Shown: positions 9,525 to 18,686, numbered from the stretch's first letter. The stretch: DNA of 64,000 nt from an uncultured Clostridia bacterium (GCA_944382715.1 CALWNC010000003.1:83856-147855), one strand, 5' to 3'. Numbers and translations are program-made. Notes: a model not told the origin generated them from the sequence alone.

Positions 9525-10421
9525 ATGTATAATCCGCAAATTAAAACATTTCTATTGGTTGCAAAAAATGGTAGTTTTGCAAAGGCCGCAGAAATTTTAT
9601 ACATCTCTCCAACTGCTGTTATGAAGCAAATAAATGCTCTTGAAGAGAGATTGGAGATTACTCTTTTTTCTCGTACCAATCACGGTTTAAAGCTTACTGA
9701 TGCAGGAAAGAGTTTGTTGCAAGATGCTGAGTATCTTATTGATTTTTCTAATAGGGCAATTAGCAAGGCTAGGGAGATAGCAGGTAAAAATAATGAAGCT
9801 CTTAGAATTGGGACCTCTATTATGACACCTGTAAAATTTATATTAGACATTTGATATGAAATTCATAAGTTTAATCCACATCTTAATATTGAACTAATAC
9901 CTTTTGAAAACAACCCCGTAAACTCAGTTGAAATTCTTAAAAATTTGGGTAATTTCATTGATATTGTTGCAGGTCTTTATGATGATAGATTTTTATTGGA
10001 GCGTGGTTGCAAAGCCTATCATTTGTATAACAAAAAATTACTCTTTGCCGTGCCAATTACTCATAAACTTAGTGTTAAGTCAAGCATAACGGTGCAGGAT
10101 TTGCAGGGTGAAACGGTTCTTCTAATTCGTAAGGGCTGGAATGAATACATTGATATGTTAAGGGAAGAACTTATGGCTAATAATGTTAAAATCGAAGATT
10201 TTGACATGTTTAATATTACTGCTTTTAATAGGGCAGTAAAAGAAAATATTCCAATTCTTACCGTTGGGGGTTGGGAAGATGTTTACCCATTACTAAGAAT
10301 TGTTTATGCAGACTGGCACTACAGTATACCTTTTGGAATTTTGTATTCTCCAAATCCTTCAAAACAAGTTGAAAAATTTATATCGGCATTAAATAAATTA
10401 AAAGAAAGTAAAGATAAATAA
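9525..10421 (+). pseudogene. LysR-family regulator interrupted by an in-frame TGA
   Basis: The N-terminal winged helix-turn-helix is clear ('KNGSFAKAAEILYISPTAVM'), and the C-terminal effector domain continues in the same frame after a TGA at 9852-9854. The TGA falls in 'ILDI*YEIHKFNP', a position where LysR proteins usually have Trp, so TGG to TGA is the simplest mutation. Without the stop the protein would be 298 residues, a normal length. The first product (109 residues) holds only the DNA-binding part. Suppression or recoding is unlikely because Trp elsewhere in the window is TGG. Terminator at 10448-10472. Confidence 0.75.
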
Positions 10422-10447
10422 AATAATCCAGGGTAATATAAACTTTT

Positions 10448-10472
10448 AACAGACATTCTTGTCTGTTTTTTT
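10448..10472 (+). terminator. Intrinsic terminator after the LysR pseudogene
   Basis: Stem AACAGAC / GTCTGTT (10448-10454 with 10461-10467), 6-nt loop, T run. Confidence 0.85.
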
Positions 10473-10529
10473 GTTTAAACTAATAGTTAATGCAGTGAAC
10501 TATTTTGAAATTCCAAAAATATTTAATTA

Positions 10530-10538
10530 TGATATAAT
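10530..10538 (+). promoter_or_regulatory. Extended -10 promoter before an AKR fragment
   Basis: TGATATAAT matches TGnTATAAT 36 nt before the ATG at 10574, which also keeps a good GGAGG site. The expression signals survive although the gene is cut short. Confidence 0.5.
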
Positions 10539-10573
10539 AAAATTGTAAATAATAAATTTATTGGAGGTAAAAA

Positions 10574-10741
10574 ATGGATTATGTAACACTATCTAATGGA
10601 GTTAAAATGCCACAGCTTGGCTATGGAGTTTATCAAATTTCAAAGGAAGACTGCGAAAGCTGCGTGCTTGACGCAATTAACTGTGGTTACAGATTAATTG
10701 CATTAAGTACTGCTTGCTTAGTTTCTGAAGGTGGTATTTGA
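10574..10741 (+). pseudogene. N-terminal fragment of an aldo/keto reductase (AKR-C)
   Basis: Starts like a complete AKR with GGAGG and ATG: 'VTLSNGVKMPQLGYGVYQIS' then 'AINCGYRLI', where the family continues 'DTAxxYGNE'. Homology stops after Ile-42 (10699); the next 13 codons are the complement of another AKR gene. The missing remainder matches in orientation, and nearly residue for residue, the orphan AKR C-terminal part at 17.89 kb, which begins at 'VYGNEREVG'. Only about four residues (DTAx) would be lacking if the two were rejoined. See findings. Confidence 0.8.
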
Positions 10742-10800
10742 TAAACGCCAAATCCAAGAATTGGCATTTCAATACCGTTATTTAATTTTACATTTTCCAA
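10687..10800 (-). pseudogene. N-terminal fragment of a second, opposing aldo/keto reductase (AKR-B)
   Basis: On the minus strand a TTG at 10800 with AAGGAGA 8 nt upstream starts 'MENVKLNNGIEMPILGFGVY' and 'QIPPSETKQAVLNAIN', a textbook AKR N-terminus. It then runs into the tail of the plus-strand fragment and stops at 10687. The two fragments meet head-on at a shared ATTAATT (10693-10699). It lies 13 nt downstream of AKR-A in the same direction, so the two were once tandem genes. No continuation of this copy is present in the window. Confidence 0.75.
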
Positions 10801-10813
10801 AATAAATCTCTCC

Positions 10814-11659
10814 TTATGAGTCCAAACTTTCGTCTAATTCCATTTTTGCGTAACCCTGTACAATTGATGGGTTAGGATAATAGTATCTCTTATTTTTATT
10901 GATACTTGCAATTTCTTTCATTTCTTCATCTGTTAAACTAAAATCAAATATGTTTGCATTGTCTTTTATATGTTCAGCATTCTTGCTTCCCGGAATTACA
11001 ATGTTTCCCTGCTGAATATGCCATCTAAGTATAACTTGTGCATTTGTCTTTCCATATTTTTCGGCAAGCTTTGTAAATACATTTTCTCTAATTAGTTCTT
11101 TGTCGCCGTGACCAAGTGGATACCAAGCTTGAACAACAATCTTATTCTTTTTAAGAGTTTCTTTTAATTCGTCTTGTGGGTAATATGGGTGAGCCTCTAC
11201 TTGAATTACTGCAGGCACAATTTCACAAACACTCAAAATCTCTTAAAGGGGCTTTCCCTCAAAGTTAGATAAGCCAATAGACTTAACTTTTCCATCTTTA
11301 ACTGCCTTTTCCATCATCTTATATCCAGTAATATAGTCGCCAGCAGGTTGATGTAAAAGTAAGAGGTCAATGTAATCAGTTCCAAGTCTTTCAAGCATCT
11401 CATCAATTGCAGTTTCTTTTGTGTATACTGTTGGCCATAGTTTTGATTCAAGAAAAATTTCTTCTCTTTTAACCCCACTCTTTTTAATTCCTCTGCCAGT
11501 TGCCCTTTCATTGAGATATGCATTTGCAGTATCAATGAGTCTGTATCCAGCCTTAATTGCATTGTAAACGGAATTTTCGGCATCTTCAGGACTTAGTAAA
11601 AATGTTCCAAGTCCAAAAACGGGCATTTTTTCTCCATTGTTTAGTGTAATTGTTTCCAT
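10814..11659 (-). pseudogene. Aldo/keto reductase (AKR-A) with an in-frame TAA
   Basis: A single frame of 281 residues interrupted by TAA at 11243-11245. Before the stop: 'NNGEKMPVFGLGTF', 'GYRLIDTANAYLNE' (catalytic Asp and Tyr), 'ESKLWP' (catalytic Lys) and 'IDLLLLHQP' (catalytic His). After it: 'NQVEAHPYYPQ'-like 'VIQVEAHPYYPQDEL', 'VQAWYPLG' and the NADPH-binding 'IVIPGSKNAEHI'. The stop follows 'SNFEGKPL', where relatives have Glu or Lys, so one base change accounts for it. AKRs reduce aldehydes and ketones with NADPH. It is near the LysR/flavodoxin pair at 11.8-13.3 kb. Confidence 0.8.
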
Positions 11660-11801
11660 AATTTTCTCCTTTTTCTTTTAGTTAAATCTAAAAATGTTAT
11701 TGTTTCGTTAATATTTATATAAAATTAAATTATTAATTTTTGATTAATTATACAATTAATTTGAAAGATATATTGAAAAATTCGTATTCCGAAGCTAATT
11801 T

Positions 11802-12272
11802 TTAATTATTTATTTCTCCATTAATAAAATCAATGTGATTTTTTACACTTTGATTGAATAAACCTTCTTTAAAAGTTATATTTGGGTTGATATTCTTTAG
11901 GTCGCGATTAGCGTTTATCATATATTGTGGGTCATTTGTATAACTATTTGCAAAAACAACAATCTCACCCTTATAGTCGCCTAAACTGCTTATAAATGTT
12001 GCGATTGGCATTGGAAATGTGTACCACCAAATTGGGAAAAATAACAAAATTTTGTCATAGTCGTTTGCATCAATTTCTAATTTTTTTATTTTTGGAAAGA
12101 TTTTCTTTTCAACTTCTTCTTTAGCTTCAACATATGCACAAGTATTGTAGTCGTTTGAATATGGAACTTCTCGCTCTACTCTAACTACATCAAAGTTAAA
12201 TTCCTTATTTATTGCCTCAACTAATTTTTTTGTGTTATTGGACCATGAAAAATAAACTATTAATGTTTTCAT
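11802..12272 (-). CDS. Flavodoxin-like protein
   Basis: A 156-residue protein of the flavodoxin_4 type. N-terminal FMN phosphate loop 'YFSWSNNTKKL' (family: YFSxxGNT), then 'DKILLFFPIWWYTFPMPIATFI' with the 'P-x-W-W' that packs on the flavin. GGAG before the ATG. An intact redox gene divergent from an intact LysR regulator, the usual arrangement for LysR-controlled flavodoxin/AKR systems responding to oxidative or electrophile stress. Its electron partner is unknown. Confidence 0.85.
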   Translation of the reverse strand: MKTLIVYFSWSNNTKKLVEAINKEFNFDVVRVEREVPYSNDYNTCAYVEAKEEVEKKIFPKIKKLEIDANDYDKILLFFPIWWYTFPMPIATFISSLGDYKGEIVVFANSYTNDPQYMINANRDLKNINPNITFKEGLFNQSVKNHIDFINGEINN

Positions 12273-12300
12273 CTTATTCTCCTTTAAAATTTAATTGTTT

Positions 12301-12319
12301 GGTAAATTTATCATTTACC
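12301..12319. promoter_or_regulatory. Inverted repeat upstream of the flavodoxin gene
   Basis: GGTAAATTTATCATTTACC: 7-bp perfect arms around 5 nt, 29 nt upstream of the flavodoxin start. Possible regulator site in the LysR/flavodoxin divergent region. Confidence 0.5.
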
Positions 12320-12434
12320 TTACAACAATATTTTATAACTGACTGGGAGTAAATGTAAATTATTTTCAATTTGAATTAGACATAACTTAGTCATTGTGCT
12401 ATAATTAAAATGCATAGTGAAAGGAAATAAAATT

Positions 12435-13271
12435 ATGATAAATATTGATTTTTTACAATATCTAATTGAATACTCAAAAACCGAAAACTTAACAAGGGCG
12501 AGCAAATCTCTTCATGTTTCTCAGTTGGCATTAACTCGTGCAATGCAAAAGGTGGAGGATTATGTAGGCGTTCCCATATTTGACAGAACAAAAAATAGAC
12601 TAAGCCTTAACGATACGGGCAAGGAACTTGTAAAAAATGCCATTTATGTGATTGAAGCTGAGCAAATTATGAAAGAAAAAACAGTTGCTTTCTATAATTC
12701 GAAATCTCAAATTTCCATTGGCTCTGTTGCTCCTGGTCCAATGATAAAATATGGCAATTTGCTTTATTCAATTTTTCCAAATAAAACCATTGTAACAAAA
12801 ATAGAAAGTGAAGAAAATTTAATATTAAAACTGAAAAACTTGGAATATGACTTTATTTTTCTGTCAAGAGAATTAGATGATGAAAGTTTACAGTCAAAAT
12901 TTGCATTCACTGAAAAATTATATATTGCGATTCCAAAAACGCATATCTTGGCAGGAATGACTAATGGAATTCATTTTAGTGAAATTGATGGTCAATCATT
13001 CTTAGTTGCCGACAATCTTGGCATTTGGCAAACCATTGTAGAAAAACATTTGTCAAAATCAAAATTTTTTCCACAAAGTTTTGATAATTTAAATGAAATC
13101 ATCAATTCGTCCACAATACCAAACTTTTTAACAAACATCACGCTGTCTGCTAGAAGGGAGTACGACAGACTCTGCATACCAATTTTAGACGATGATGCTA
13201 GTGTTAGTTTTTATTTGGTATATAAAAAAGGCAGAGAAAAACTTGTTCGCTCTCTATTTAGATACTTATAG
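12435..13271 (+). CDS. LysR-family transcriptional regulator
   Basis: A 278-residue LysR protein: 'LTRASKSLHVSQLALTRAMQ' is the helix-turn-helix, followed by 'VGVPIFDRTKNRLSLNDTG'. A LysR substrate domain fills the rest. ATG 12435 is chosen because AAAGGA lies 9 nt upstream; the in-frame GTG at 12417 precedes that site. Divergent from the flavodoxin gene and 22 nt before the next gene, so probably co-transcribed with it. Likely regulates the flavodoxin and perhaps AKR genes (inference). Confidence 0.85.
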   Translation: MINIDFLQYLIEYSKTENLTRASKSLHVSQLALTRAMQKVEDYVGVPIFDRTKNRLSLNDTGKELVKNAIYVIEAEQIMKEKTVAFYNSKSQISIGSVAPGPMIKYGNLLYSIFPNKTIVTKIESEENLILKLKNLEYDFIFLSRELDDESLQSKFAFTEKLYIAIPKTHILAGMTNGIHFSEIDGQSFLVADNLGIWQTIVEKHLSKSKFFPQSFDNLNEIINSSTIPNFLTNITLSARREYDRLCIPILDDDASVSFYLVYKKGREKLVRSLFRYL

Positions 13272-13293
13272 AGATTTATAAAAGGAGATATAT

Positions 13294-14229
13294 ATGAAAA
13301 ATTTAAAAATTGTTGTTTTTGTATTGCTTGTGATTTGTTTAATAGGTGCCACGATTTACATTGTTTTGCAAAATAATAATAGTAATAATAACAATCTTAA
13401 TCAAAATAACGAGCAAGAACAGGGACAAGAGCAGGACACTGAAGAAGCATTTGCTAAAGGTGTATGGTGGTGGAGTGTAACTGAGCCAGATGAAGTTTAC
13501 TTGGAACTGGCGAGCCAAAATGAAATCAATGAAATTTACTATTCAAATAGTAAGTTTGATGACAGTGTAAATGAGTTTATTGGAAAGGCAAACAAACTAG
13601 GAATAAGTGTTTACTATTTATGTGGTGAGTATCAGTGGATAGATGACTACTCAGGTTTTGAGAAAGTGATAGAAAACTATAAAATTTATCAGACGAATTT
13701 TGAAAACAAATTTAATGGCATACATGTTGATGTCGAAGCACATCAACACCCAGATTGGGACAATGAAGAACTTCAAAATGATTTAATTGTAAGGTATTTG
13801 AATTTTGCATATCACTTTACAAGCAATGAAAACTATTCTGATATATCTTTTGACTTTGATATTCCTTTTTGGTATGAAAACTATGAAGTTGAATTTAATG
13901 GAGAGTTAAAGCAGGCATATAAGCATATAATTGACATAGCTGATAGAACTTTTGTTATGAGTTATAGAGATAGTGCAAGTCGCATATATGATGTGGCAAA
14001 AAATGAGCTTGAATATGCTAGCTCTATAAATAAAAAAATATTTCTTTGCGTTGAAACCAGTAGACAGAATGAAACTCCAGAAATTACATTTTTTGAAGAG
14101 GGAAAAGAATATATGTATACACAGCTAGAAAATCTTAAAAATATTATTATTGATGAATATGGGGAAGATTTTTCTAACTTTGGATTCAGTATTCATCATA
14201 TGCGAAGCTATTACGAACTTCCTGATTAA
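13294..14229 (+). CDS. Membrane-anchored TIM-barrel-like protein (possible glycosidase)
   Basis: 311 residues. An N-terminal hydrophobic segment (about residues 5-27) without a lipobox suggests an uncleaved anchor. It is followed by a low-complexity Asn/Gln/Glu linker (about 28-52), then an extracellular domain. 'KGVWWWSV', 'GIHVDVEAHQHPDWD', 'DISFDFDIPFWYE' and 'FGFSIHHMRSYYEL' recur like the beta-strand ends of a TIM barrel, with acidic residues (DVE, DFD) that could be catalytic. No exact family recognised; a glycoside-hydrolase-like function is inference. AAAGGAG before the ATG; follows the LysR gene closely. Confidence 0.55.
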   Translation: MKNLKIVVFVLLVICLIGATIYIVLQNNNSNNNNLNQNNEQEQGQEQDTEEAFAKGVWWWSVTEPDEVYLELASQNEINEIYYSNSKFDDSVNEFIGKANKLGISVYYLCGEYQWIDDYSGFEKVIENYKIYQTNFENKFNGIHVDVEAHQHPDWDNEELQNDLIVRYLNFAYHFTSNENYSDISFDFDIPFWYENYEVEFNGELKQAYKHIIDIADRTFVMSYRDSASRIYDVAKNELEYASSINKKIFLCVETSRQNETPEITFFEEGKEYMYTQLENLKNIIIDEYGEDFSNFGFSIHHMRSYYELPD

Positions 14230-14356
14230 AAAAATATTAGATAACTGTCATAAAAATAATATTGTATTTTTTGTGGTGAGATTAATAAAAATTAATTTGG
14301 TGAAAAATAAAGTTTGGAGAAGATGTAATTTATTTTTTAAAATGTAAATTTATTTT

Positions 14357-14453
14357 AAAAATATAGTAATTTTAACATTTTTATTAAAGCGTAAGATTGT
14401 TAGTTTATTAAGCTAATAATACACTAATATAGCACTTGAATTACTATATTTTT
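14357..14453 (+). other. Possible structured RNA or long-loop terminator
   Basis: AAAATATAGTAATT-type sequence at 14357-14371 pairs with AATTACTATATTTT at 14439-14452, enclosing about 67 nt that hold further short inverted repeats (TTAG...CTAA), and is followed by T-rich sequence. It could be the 3' end of the upstream transcript or a small RNA. Nothing else is visible in 14230-14636. Confidence 0.3.
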
Positions 14454-14636
14454 ATAAGTCATCTATGCATTTAAAATTTTATAGCGTTTGTCTAATGTGG
14501 CTAGTATTAGAATGTAATACATTTACACACAAAATAAAAATTTTATATAATAATAGATATTTATTTAATGCAACATATAAAAAAAATTGATTAATGCTTA
14601 CTTTTATGATATTCTATATTTATTTTAGGAGAGATT

Positions 14637-15173
14637 ATGAAATATTTAATTGTGACAGACATTCACGGCAGTAGAAATTCCACAGAAATTTTACTTAAAA
14701 AATTTAAGCAAAGTGGTGCTGATAAAATTTTGATACTTGGCGACACATTGTATCATGGCCCTCGTAACGCCTTACTTGATGATTATGATCCAAAATTTGT
14801 AATGGAAGCTTTAAATAACTTAGCAGAAAACATTGTTGCAATTCGTGGAAATTGTGATGCAGAAGTTGACCAAATGGTATTAAATTTTATGCTTAACGAA
14901 AGTGTAATAATAGAAATTAATGGAAAATCATATTTTTGCACGCATGGGCATAAAATTAATCCAGAAAGCCCTGCAAAAATTGCTAGGGGCTCAGTTGTTT
15001 TGTATGGGCATTTTCATGTTACCAAAGTTACAAATCAAAACGAAGTGACATATTTAAATATTGCAAGTATAACATATCCAAAGGGCGACTCTTGTAGTTG
15101 TTATGGCATTTTAGACGAAAGTGGTGTGGCAGTTTATGACTTAGAAGATAGGGAGATTGTTAGGGTGCAGTAA
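14637..15173 (+). CDS. YfcE/MJ0936-family metallophosphodiesterase
   Basis: 178 residues with the ordered metal-binding blocks of the calcineurin-like superfamily: 'DIHGS', 'LGDTLYHGPRN', 'GNCDAE', 'CTHGHKI' and 'GHFHVT'. YfcE-type enzymes hydrolyse phosphodiesters with Mn2+; the physiological substrate is unknown. AGGAG 5 nt before ATG. Probably monocistronic. Confidence 0.9.
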   Translation: MKYLIVTDIHGSRNSTEILLKKFKQSGADKILILGDTLYHGPRNALLDDYDPKFVMEALNNLAENIVAIRGNCDAEVDQMVLNFMLNESVIIEINGKSYFCTHGHKINPESPAKIARGSVVLYGHFHVTKVTNQNEVTYLNIASITYPKGDSCSCYGILDESGVAVYDLEDREIVRVQ

Positions 15174-15351
15174 AATGTTTTTATAAAAATAATTCAATTT
15201 GTAAATTTCTAATTTAATTTTAAAACTTAAAACAATTAATAAAATCAAAGAAAACTATACAGTTAAATTATTTAAAATGTATTTTTTTAATTAAATATTT
15301 ATAAAAATTACAAATAAAAACAAATTAAATCTTATTAATTAAGGAGAAAAA

Positions 15352-16389
15352 ATGGCAGTAGAAAAATCTTTTATTGACAATAAAATGACAAAAAATACTG
15401 AAAAAGAAAATGAAAATACTGACCAAAACAAAGAAGAGAACAATTTAGAAAATGAGAAAAAAAGTAAAGAAGAAAATTTAAAATACGAAACCAAAAAAGA
15501 TGTGGCAAAAGGTGGACTTCTTGGAGTATTTATTGGTCTAGCCGTAATTGTCCCGGGTGTTAGTGGTTCGGCAGTTGCTATAATTTTTAAATTATATGAA
15601 AAACTGTTATATGCACTTGGAAATATTTTAAAACGATTTAAATACTGTGCAATGTTCTTATTGCCAATTTTGATAGGTGCAGTTGTTGGTTTTGTGTTTG
15701 GTTTTTTTGGAGTTAAAGTACTCTTAAACCTAATTCCTTTTATTGTTATTGCAATGTTTGCTGGATTAATGCTTGGTGCATATCCTGCAGTAACGGACGA
15801 ACTTAAAGGAGAAAAGGTTACACCTTGTAGGGCTATCCTATTTATTGTAGGCATTCTCATTCCAATTGTCATTTCTGCAATATCAATTTTTGTAAATGGT
15901 GGAAATTTTTCACTTGAAAATTTAAGTTTCTATCATTATTTGCTTTTTGTTTTAGTTGGATTTTTAGTTGCAGTTACTCAGCTTGTTCCGGGGCTCAGTG
16001 CCACAGCACTTCTCATGTCTTTTGGAATGTTTACTCCACTTATGAATTCTGTTAGTTTAACTTATTGGAAGTCCAACCCAAGTGTAATTTTAGTTTATTT
16101 TTGTTTAGTTGTGGGTTTTGTTGTAGGTCTTGTAGGGGTATCTAAACTCTTATCTAAACTTTTTGAAAAACACAGGGCTCCTGCCTTTTTTACAGTTGCA
16201 GGTTTGTCGCTTGGCTCTATTATTACTATGTTCTTTAACTCAGAAGTTTTAGAAGTCTATAATAGTTGGAATTCAATTGGTGTGGTTGCTCGTGACCTTG
16301 GTTTTGGTATTGTGCTTTTAGTGGTTGGCATTATTTTATCTTACTTTTTAGTTAGATATGAAAGAAAGAAAAATAGCTTAAAAAATTAA
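15352..16389 (+). CDS. DUF368-family membrane protein (PopT-type polyprenyl-phosphate transporter)
   Basis: 345 residues. The first about 50 are a charged Lys/Glu/Asn leader, then eight or more membrane segments with the twin DUF368 repeats: 'GVFIGLAVIVPGVSGSAVAII' (read in part) and the second 'VAVTQLVPGLSATALLMSFG'. The repeated 'PGxS' motif marks the family. DUF368 proteins have been implicated as undecaprenyl-phosphate translocases that recycle the lipid carrier for cell-wall synthesis (established for PopT). The unusually long acidic/basic leader is a local peculiarity. GGAG before ATG. Confidence 0.85.
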   Translation: MAVEKSFIDNKMTKNTEKENENTDQNKEENNLENEKKSKEENLKYETKKDVAKGGLLGVFIGLAVIVPGVSGSAVAIIFKLYEKLLYALGNILKRFKYCAMFLLPILIGAVVGFVFGFFGVKVLLNLIPFIVIAMFAGLMLGAYPAVTDELKGEKVTPCRAILFIVGILIPIVISAISIFVNGGNFSLENLSFYHYLLFVLVGFLVAVTQLVPGLSATALLMSFGMFTPLMNSVSLTYWKSNPSVILVYFCLVVGFVVGLVGVSKLLSKLFEKHRAPAFFTVAGLSLGSIITMFFNSEVLEVYNSWNSIGVVARDLGFGIVLLVVGIILSYFLVRYERKKNSLKN

Positions 16390-16448
16390 ACAAAAACAAT
16401 TTACTAAACTTTATCTTACTGAAAAATTCTATTAATTTTTATAATTAT

Positions 16449-16477
16449 TTGCTAGAAGAAACTTTCTATGATAAAAT
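16449..16477 (+). promoter_or_regulatory. Promoter placed for a leaderless TraX transcript
   Basis: -35 TTGCTA (16449-16454), 17-nt spacer, -10 TAAAAT (16472-16477) with an extended TG at 16469-16470. The ATG lies 8 nt after the -10, and no Shine-Dalgarno is present. Confidence 0.55.
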
Positions 16478-16484
16478 ATAAACT

Positions 16485-17231
16485 ATGCAAAAAGGTATAA
16501 ATAGAACTACACTAAAATGGTTTGCACTTGTGACAATGTTTATTGATCACATAGGTGCAGTTTTTGTCAATGAGTTTTATTTTATTAATATGTCATGGCT
16601 ATACACACTTTTAAGATGTATTGGCAGACTTTCATTTCCAATTTTTGCTTTCTTTATCGCTGAAGGTTGGCATTATACTCATAATAAACTCAGGTATTTT
16701 TTAACAATGCTAGCCTTTGCTTGCATATCACAGCCATTTTTTTATTTGGCTTTTAATGGTGGGTATTATAGTTTTAATATTTTCTTTACCTTCTTGTTTT
16801 CACTTATAATTATGTTTTTAACTGATAAAATTAAAAACAACAAATCACTAGGAATACTCTTTGCAACATTTATTGTTACTATTATAGTTTCAATTTATTG
16901 TCTTTCACTTTTAAATATTAATGTTGACTATGGAGTTTTTGGGGTTCTTTTACCTGTCGTTTTTTACCTCTTTTATCATCTTGAAAGTGACTGGGCAAAA
17001 CCAACCTGTTTTTTGCTAGCTGGTCTACTTCTTATAGCAATTTGGCTTAATGGTTTTTTAAAGTCAACAGTGATTAATTTTAATTCATATGTAGGTCTTT
17101 TTGCAATTTTGAGTCTGATAATATTACTTTTCTATAATGGGAAAAAGGGCAGAAGAAGCTACAAATGGCTCTTTTACATATTTTATCCTGTACATATGTT
17201 TGTTTTGTATCTAATTTCTTTAATAGTTTAA
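16485..17231 (+). CDS. TraX family membrane protein
   Basis: 248 residues, about eight hydrophobic helices. It starts with the family signature 'LKWFALVTMFIDHIGAV' and 'LRCIGRLSFPIFAFFIAEGW'. TraX was named for F-pilin N-acetylation; chromosomal Firmicute members belong to the acyltransferase_3-like membrane fold, with unknown acceptors. The N-terminal His of 'DHIG' is the conserved candidate catalytic residue. No ribosome-binding site; see the promoter entry. Confidence 0.85.
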   Translation: MQKGINRTTLKWFALVTMFIDHIGAVFVNEFYFINMSWLYTLLRCIGRLSFPIFAFFIAEGWHYTHNKLRYFLTMLAFACISQPFFYLAFNGGYYSFNIFFTFLFSLIIMFLTDKIKNNKSLGILFATFIVTIIVSIYCLSLLNINVDYGVFGVLLPVVFYLFYHLESDWAKPTCFLLAGLLLIAIWLNGFLKSTVINFNSYVGLFAILSLIILLFYNGKKGRRSYKWLFYIFYPVHMFVLYLISLIV

Positions 17232-17268
17232 TTTTTTAACTTAATTTTAATTTATTTAGGAGGGAATT

Positions 17269-17892
17269 ATGAAAGTTTTACTTTTTAATGGAAGTATGAA
17301 TCCAAATGGAAACACTAATCTTGCACTTAGAGAGATTGAAAAGGAATTAAATGCCGAGGGAATTGAAACTGAGGTGCTATGTATTGGTGGCAAACCTGTG
17401 AGAGATTGCATTGCGTGCGGTGGTTGCGTGGGTAAGGGTAAGTGTATTTTTGAAGATGATGTTGCAAATGAGTGGATAGCAAAAGCTCGCGAAGCCGATG
17501 GATTTGTTTTTGGAAGTCCCGTTTACTTTGCACACGCAAGTGGAAGGATACTTTCAATTATGGATAGAATGTTCTATGCTGCTGGAGATGCTTTTAAACA
17601 AAAAGTTGGAGCTTGCATTTCAGTTGCCAGGCGTGCAGGTACTACTCAGGCAGTTGAAGATATGAATAAACACTTATCAATTTCAGGTATGATAGTTCCT
17701 TGTTCAACATACTGGAATATGGCTTTTGGAAGAAATCCTGGGGAATGCACGGCAGATGCAGAAGGTATGCAGACAATGAGAAATCTTGCAAAAAATATGG
17801 CATGGGTAATGAAGTGTATAGAGCTTGGAAAAAAATCTAAACTTAATCCACCAACACTTGATTTATCTCAAAAAACACATTTTATTAGGTAA
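17269..17892 (+). CDS. NADPH-dependent FMN reductase / flavodoxin-family oxidoreductase with a Cys motif
   Basis: 207 residues. N-terminal FMN loop 'FNGSMNPNGNTNLAL', then 'CIACGGCVGKGKC', a CxxCxxC-type cluster seen in iron-sulfur flavoproteins and related reductases, 'GFVFGSPVYFAHASG' and a conserved C-terminal 'FIR'. GGAGG 6 nt before ATG. The gene is complete, but the next 660 nt is an AKR fragment fused exactly at its stop codon, so a deletion or insertion boundary lies here. Confidence 0.85.
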   Translation: MKVLLFNGSMNPNGNTNLALREIEKELNAEGIETEVLCIGGKPVRDCIACGGCVGKGKCIFEDDVANEWIAKAREADGFVFGSPVYFAHASGRILSIMDRMFYAAGDAFKQKVGACISVARRAGTTQAVEDMNKHLSISGMIVPCSTYWNMAFGRNPGECTADAEGMQTMRNLAKNMAWVMKCIELGKKSKLNPPTLDLSQKTHFIR

Positions 17893-18559
17893 AGTATATG
17901 GAAATGAAAGAGAAGTTGGTGAAGGTATAAAACTTTCAAATGTAAAAAGGGAAGAACTATTTATAACAACAAAATTGTGCTATCCAAATGTAACATATGA
18001 TATGGTTATAGAAGGTGTTAAGACCTCACTTAAAAAACTTGGCACAAATTATATAGATTTAGTTCTCATACATGAACCTTATTCAACTACGCAAGAAATG
18101 TATTCAGCACTTGAATATCTAGTTAGTCAAGGGATAGTTAAGAATATAGGAGTATCAAATTTTAATAAAAATCAGATTGATAAACTTTTGGCATCTTGTA
18201 AAATTTTGCCTTATTGTAATCAAATCGAAAATCACTTGTTTTATCAAAGAAGAAAGTATGTTGAATATTTGCAGGATAAAGGTATAAAAGTGGTAGCTTG
18301 GAGCCCACTATGTGCAGATATTTCAAAAATAAATTGTGAAGAAACGGTTTTGCAAATTGCAAATTTTCACTCTAAATCACCAGCCCAAATAGCTCTAAAA
18401 TTTTTACTACAAAGAAAGATATACATAATTCCTAAAACAAAAAATGTGAATAGAATGAGAGAAAATCTAAACTTGTATGACTTTGAGTTGTCAAAACTAG
18501 AAATGGAAAAACTTTATAGTTTAGACAAAAATAAAAGTTTATTTGGCTGGTATGAATAA
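17891..18559 (+). pseudogene. C-terminal part of an aldo/keto reductase (AKR-D) lacking its N-terminus
   Basis: Homology starts at 'VYGNEREVG' (17894), in the second frame, overlapping the stop of the flavodoxin-family gene. It then has 'FITTKL' (catalytic Lys), 'YIDLVLIHEPYS' (catalytic His), 'VSNFNKNQ' and 'YIIPKTKNVNRM' (NADPH binding). The first about 47 residues, including the catalytic Asp, are absent and there is no start of its own. The N-terminal fragment at 10574-10699 fits the missing piece. Confidence 0.85.
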
Positions 18560-18582
18560 AATATAATTTTTTAATTTTTTTG

Positions 18583-18611
18583 TTGACAATTTAACTTATA
18601 TCTATTATATT
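18583..18611 (+). promoter_or_regulatory. Consensus promoter of the ABC-exporter leader
   Basis: TTGACA (18583-18588), 17-nt spacer, TATATT (18606-18611). Transcription should begin near 18618 and make a leader of about 140 nt that ends in the terminator at 18715-18760. Confidence 0.8.
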
Positions 18612-18686
18612 GCACAATATTTATCAAATTATATAAATTATTAGAGATAACACGCTAACTAAAGTATTTCGTTTATCGGAGAACAT

